64,000 nt of DNA from Lactobacillus acidophilus (GTDB taxonomy: Bacteria > Bacillota > Bacilli > Lactobacillales > Lactobacillaceae), in NCBI RefSeq assembly GCF_034298135.1, contig NZ_CP139575.1, positions 558,001 to 622,000 on the forward strand, given 5' to 3'. Below the pieces are notes generated by a model. It searched no databases. It had not been told where the DNA came from and was given only the letters and a program-made list of their open reading frames with translations. This document shows, piece by piece, positions 59,315 through 64,000 of the stretch. The position numbers were made by a program, and so were the translations under genes. The first letter of the stretch is position 1; each line of letters opens with the position of its first letter.

Positions 59315-62300
59315 ATGGAAAAGTTGAAGAATGGGATAAACGGTCAAATACATGAGAAAAATAGATTTGGTTTTAGAAAATTATCTGTAGGTTTGACAAC
59401 AGTTTTTTTAGGATCAATTTTCTTTCTGGCTGGTGGACAAGCTGTCCACGCTGATGTAATCGCTGCCGATGATATACAAGTAAATACGGAGAAGTCTATA
59501 AGTGAACAATCAGCGCCATCTGGGCAAATTCAAGGACAAAGTGATGTTGCTTCTAATGTTGTGTCAAAAAATAACACGGATGATAATCATGGTGGAGACC
59601 AAAATAAGTCAGAAGAAAATTCTAGTACTGTTATTAAAAGTGAAAATAATTTGACAAATAAATCAGGAACTGCTCCTGAGCAGAATAAAAGATTACTTGA
59701 AGCAAGTGTAGTTTCTGCTAACATTCAAAAATCTCCAGATTCTAATCAGACTGATCAAATTAGTTCTAAAATTACGGCTACAACATCAAATGGTGAGGCT
59801 GTAAAATCAGATGGAACTACTCAACTTGAAGAACAAAATAATCCAATTCAAGTTAATGTAAATGTTAATGGTGAGAATATGTCAGCATTTAATAATTCAA
59901 CTTTTGATATTAATTTTGGCGATACTGGTGATTCTGCAGTAGATAATAAAAGTTGGACTATGCAAGGCTTCAATAAAGGTGAAAGTAGGTTTATCGATAA
60001 GGACAATCATTATCAATTAACTTACAACGGCGAAGAAGATTTTACAGTTAAGGTTATTGATGCTTTACAAGAAGCTAGCGGTGCAGGATTTAACCAGAAT
60101 TTTAACCTTGTTGGTACAAAAGCTAGTGGCAAAACTATTCTTCCTGTAACTGTTAAGTACAATGGCAAAGTTTTATCAGAAGATAATTTTACTGCTGATA
60201 TTGTACCAGTTGATAAAACAGTAAAGCATAATGAAATAGCTCATATTTTTAATCATGGGATAACTGATGATTTATCTAATTTTGTCCCTCAAAATCAAAC
60301 TGATAGTGATGGCTTTGAATATAACAATAAAAATAGTAAAAAATTACAATATATTGTTGAGTGGAATTGGGGAGAAATAAATCCACTTGAAAATGTGAGT
60401 TACCAACAAGTCTTTAGTAATGGACAAATATTTCTTCCAGATACCATTAAAGTATTTAGAGTTTATAAAGGTCAATTGACGGATAAAGATGGTAATAGAA
60501 AACTTGATTTAAGTGAAAATGGTATTATGGAAAGTATGATAGTACAACTGGACTTTACGCTAATGAAGATACAGCATTTGAAACTTATTTAAAGGATCAT
60601 ATGTATAATGCTGCTAATCAACAAGTTTCCTATAATGATTTTGTAAATGCCAGCAAACAAAATCAGCCAATTCCTGTAGTAAATACAATTAAATTCAATG
60701 AAAATGGTAAATTTGGCGATGGCTCAAATGACTGGAGTAAAAATGGCGGGACTAACGGAGAAAACAACAATAATACCGTTATACATAATCCACATAGTAC
60801 ATTTTTGATTCAAATGGATACACTTCTTCCAACCAATATTCCTACAAATTGGACTAAACCAGGCAACGGTCCATCTTCTACTATTACTATCCCAAATAAT
60901 CCTCATGCAGTAGTTACTTCTGATTCCACAACTGGTAATACATCAACTTATATTGGCTTCAATAATGGTGGTAGCGGATTTATAAACAATACAAAATTTA
61001 CTGCTGATTTATATTTTGCTGATGTCACTAAACATGAGAGTATAAAAGATTTAGGTGGACAAAATAATATTCCTTTAACAGTTAAGGGTGTAAATGAAGA
61101 GAGTGCAACGCTAAGCACACTAATAAGATTTAATAATATTGAGAGCTTTATTAAGAATTTAAATAAGAGTGGATACGCTTTTGTTGGTGCTTCTACTGGA
61201 AAGCACGTTTCTGGTAAGTATACTAATTCAACTTTATATTCTTCTAAAAATTATGAAGATAATAAATATGGTAATTATGATTGGGAAGGTAAGGAATTTA
61301 CACTAAATTTTGTAAAATTAAGTTCTCAAAATAAGAGTGTTAGCGATTCAGTTAAATATATTTATGAAAATGGACCTAAGAAGGGACAAGAAGTTGAATC
61401 TGAATATGCTAAACCTAGTTCTCAATCTTTGACGTTTAATCAAACTCAGATAGTGGACGATAACGGCAATGTCGTATATCCTTCAACATGGCTTGCTGAA
61501 AATAATAATGGTAAATTCGATGTAATCAATATTCCAACTAATGTTAATGGTAATACGAAATATAGTATTGATTATGATAATATCACTTTGAATAATGAAA
61601 AGTTGTCGGCATTAGACAAAAGTGTAAGTGTTGACCGAAAGAAAAATATAATCACTATTACAATTGATAAAGACACAATTCCAGAAAAAACACGTTTTGA
61701 TTTAGTTATTCCATATAAATTAATTGAAAATATTCGTGTTCATTATATTGATGAAGATATAAAAGGTGGTAGTGAAATTAACCATGCTTTAAATATTAAA
61801 GTAGACGATTCTAAATTGCATACTTTTTATAGTGGTGATCCTGAAACTACAACTGCCAATTTGACTCATGATACTATTAACTATCTTGAAACGCTAAATT
61901 ATATTTTAGATATTGATGCTACAAATGGTGGAAAAGCTTATACATCTATACCTAATTATGATTCAAGTAAGTTGAACTTTAATGATCAAGTTAACAAGTA
62001 TACCAGTGATAAGTTGACATTTGATGATGACGAAAATCCTAATGATTATTATGTTTACTTGTATCACAAGATAAAGGAAGATAAGATACGTGTTCAACAG
62101 AAACAAATTGAAGAAGTGATTCATTATGTTGATGAAGATGATGCTTATGATAAACAAGGGAATTTAAAAGATTTAGCTACGCCGTATATTTCTGATACTT
62201 TAACATTTAGTAGGGATGCAAATGTAGATCAAGTGACTGGTAAAACAGTCAGTTGGAATAATTGGTCAATTGGAACTTTTGATTCACATAAGAATGCAAG

Positions 62301-62972
62301 TATTTCCAATTATACAATTGACCTTGAGTCAAAGATTTTTAGTCAAAAACTAAATGGTAAAGCTACACATTTGGCTGACATTACTTCAGATCAAGTTAGT
62401 GCAATAAATGCATTTGCAAATAAAGATGCCCAAAAAGAAATTGATGCTTTGCCTAAAGGTAAGTCACTTATTGAAATAGTAATTCCATATAAGCATAATG
62501 CTCAAAAGCCTGAACCTCCAAAAAATCCAGGAGATACACCATCAACTCCTACGAATGTACCTGATACTCCGCCAGCACCAAGTAATCCAGTAATTCCTTC
62601 AACGTCAACTCCTTCTGATAATCCAATAACTCCTAATATTCCATCTGTTTCTAATTCTAAGAAAACAAATAATAAGACAACTGATCTAAGTTAAAAGTTG
62701 TAAAAACTAATTCTATTTCGGATAATGATGCTAATTCAAAAGAGCCTAAGGGGGCTATTAGCACTAGCAGTAATAACCTCTCTAGAGCAGAGAAGATTAG
62801 TTCAAATAGTTATGCATTAGTTCATTCTACGAATCAAATCGTAAAATCAACGAAAAAACAAAATATTTTACCGCAAACTGGTGAAAGTAAATCAGAATTA
62901 GGTATTATTGGTTTAGGTCTTGCTTTAGTTGGTACACTAGTTGGGTTAGTTTACAGAAAACGTAAGGAATAG
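59315..62972 (+). pseudogene. YSIRK-type LPQTG surface adhesin, broken by two frameshifts
   Basis: One gene in three frames, about 1219 residues if repaired. Start ATG 59315 (GAGGGA upstream) with a YSIRK-like signal (FGFRKLSVGL, then a hydrophobic core cut near VHA-D). Break 1 is near 60522 (one base lost in GGTTATTATGG); break 2 near 62691 (TTT to TT). The middle has MucBP-like repeats (IRVHYIDED; IEEVIHYVDED) and a Pro-rich wall region. The third frame (62685-62972) holds LPQTGE, a helix and a KRKE tail. As it stands the first frame ends unanchored at 60592. Mucus or host-surface binding is inferred. Confidence 0.85.
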
Positions 62973-62991
62973 AAGAAATCAAGATATATAC

Positions 62992-63029
62992 AAAATAAGA
63001 CTATCAATTGGTTTTGATAGTCTTATTTT
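62992..63029. terminator. bidirectional terminator
   Basis: Exact 16-base arms (62992-63007 and 63014-63029) around a six-base loop with A/T runs at both ends, between convergent genes. Confidence 0.88.
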
Positions 63030-63045
63030 CATATTATTAGTATTT

Positions 63046-63660
63046 TTAATATGGCCAGTTCTTTAAACGATCTTCTTTTGTTATTTTTCTAATGACACGT
63101 CCTGGAACCCCCACAACAAGTGAGTTATCAGGAACATCTCTAGTAACTACAGCGCCAGCTCCAATTACGCATCCATTGCCAATAGTCACACCAGCACAAA
63201 TTGTTACGTTTCCAGCTAGCCAACAATTATCACCAATTGTAATAGGAGCACCATATTCATAATCGCCTACAGTGCCATTTTCTAATACGCGAGAATTGCG
63301 TTGACTGGGAAGTAGCGGATGAAGTGGAGTAAGAATATTAACGTTAGGTCCACACATAACATTATCACCGATTTTTACAGGGCAAGTGTCTAAAATAGTT
63401 AGATTAAAGTTAGCATAAAAGTTCTTACCTAGAGTAGTAAAACGACCATAATCTACATTAATAGGACCTTGTAAATAAATACCTTCTTGATGATCGGGAA
63501 ATAGGCGGTTAATAATTGCTTTTCGTTCTTCTTTATCAGTGTCTGCTAGTAAATTATAGTCACGACAAAGTCGGTGAGCCAATCTAGAAATTTGATGTAA
63601 TTCTGGTGTTCCTGGACGATAAGGCTTTCCAGCAAGCATATTTTTAGTATTTTCTTCCAT
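63046..63660 (-). CDS. sugar O-acetyltransferase (maltose/galactoside acetyltransferase family)
   Basis: 204 residues from ATG 63660 (MEENTKNMLAGKPYRPG) with GAGG 10 bases upstream; a longer in-frame reading lacks an SD. The Mac-type N-terminal domain precedes left-handed helix hexapeptide repeats (IGDNVMCGP, IGDNCWLAGNVTICAGVTIGNG, VIGAGAVVTRDVPDN). It uses acetyl-CoA to acetylate sugars; natural substrate unknown. Confidence 0.9.
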   Translation of the reverse strand: MEENTKNMLAGKPYRPGTPELHQISRLAHRLCRDYNLLADTDKEERKAIINRLFPDHQEGIYLQGPINVDYGRFTTLGKNFYANFNLTILDTCPVKIGDNVMCGPNVNILTPLHPLLPSQRNSRVLENGTVGDYEYGAPITIGDNCWLAGNVTICAGVTIGNGCVIGAGAVVTRDVPDNSLVVGVPGRVIRKITKEDRLKNWPY

Positions 63661-63785
63661 AAGTAAAATCCTCATTGATAAAAAAATATATTTCACATTA
63701 ACTTTATGCTTACTAAAATTGATAGTCAATAGATATTCTCTAAGACTATACTTGTATTAAGGATAATTTTTGAAAGGAAAAAGTA

Positions 63786-64000
63786 ATGGAAATAAAACAT
63801 GGAAGAAACTCCTTCTTTGATGGGGGATTATTATCATTAATTGGTTGTACTATTTTAGGTACTTTAGTCACTGTATTCACATTAGGAATTTGTTATCCTT
63901 GGGCAATCTGTATGATGTATGGCTGGAGAATTAACCATACTGTGATTGAGGGAAGAAGATTAGAGTTTTTTGGTAGTGCTTGGAGTTTATTTGGAAATTG
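63786..64000 (+). CDS. DUF898 (YjgN-like) membrane protein, 3' truncated by window edge
   Basis: The first 71 codons are seen: FFDGGLLSLIGCTILGTLVT starts a membrane helix, followed by GICYPWAICMMYGW and NHTVIEGRRLEFFGSAWSLFGN, which matches the DUF898 pattern. GAAAGG lies upstream of ATG 63786. Function unknown. Confidence 0.75.
   Translation, partial: MEIKHGRNSFFDGGLLSLIGCTILGTLVTVFTLGICYPWAICMMYGWRINHTVIEGRRLEFFGSAWSLFGN

Noticed and set aside
59294..60592. First part of the adhesin as a complete short secreted protein
   Set aside because: The sequence after the break continues the same protein in the next frame up to LPQTG, so a frameshifted long gene is the simpler reading.

Overview
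The window is a low-GC Gram-positive chromosome segment. Gene order (rpsB-tsf, then pyrH-frr-uppS-cdsA-rseP-proS-polC, rimP-nusA-ylxR-ylxQ-infB-rbfA, truB-ribF, hrcA-grpE-dnaK-dnaJ, lepA), PolC-type replication, a CIRCE/HrcA heat-shock operon, sortase A, SLAP-type and YSIRK/LPQTG surface proteins, a T-box and PepO together point to Lactobacillus. The L. gasseri/L. johnsonii group is my best guess from protein style; the species is not proven. I saw no tRNA, rRNA, CRISPR array, insertion sequence or prophage.

Layout. 1-2716: a heterodimeric ABC exporter pair (first subunit cut by the window edge). 2803-7786: pepO, cyclopropane fatty acid synthase, a PlsC-type acyltransferase and a methyltransferase/GIY-YIG fusion. 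7789-15803: translation and envelope core (rpsB, tsf, pyrH, frr, uppS, cdsA, rseP, proS). 15809-20122: polC. 20124-27426: the rimP-nusA-infB operon, rbfA, truB and ribF. 27429-29188: an Lsa-type ABC-F ribosome-protection gene behind a leader that looks like a ribosome-controlled attenuator. 29195-34032: two CIRCE elements and hrcA-grpE-dnaK-dnaJ. 34168-39895: lepA, srtA, recJ, apt. 39968-41926: an acetyltransferase, a small membrane protein, a compact structured transcription unit with its own operator and terminator, and citG. 41972-46517: mupG behind two GntR/dre-like sites, metA-cysK, and cardiolipin synthase. 46651-64000: an accessory region of secreted and surface proteins, a proton P-type ATPase with a divergent LysR regulator (both frameshifted), citX, an Eis-like acetyltransferase operon, a two-domain ABM protein, brnQ under a T-box, an RclA-like flavoprotein, a giant LPQTG adhesin with two frameshifts, a sugar O-acetyltransferase and a DUF898 gene fragment.

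How it fits together. The first 40 kb is conserved housekeeping with clean reading frames and many recognisable promoters, leaders and terminators; control of nusA, rpsB and dnaK appears to act through leader RNA or operators. The last 17 kb is different: four apparent single-base deletions fall in three genes there, while I saw none in the first 47 kb, so real gene decay or phase variation is more likely than evenly spread sequencing error, though reads are needed to decide. citG and citX, which build the citrate lyase prosthetic group, both stand alone without lyase genes.

The two best candidates for under-described regulation are the ABC-F leader (27464-27661), with a three-codon upstream ORF and mutually exclusive helices, and the structured unit at 40695-40950, which combines promoter, palindromic operator, a start-codon-masking helix over a 34-residue ORF and a terminator.
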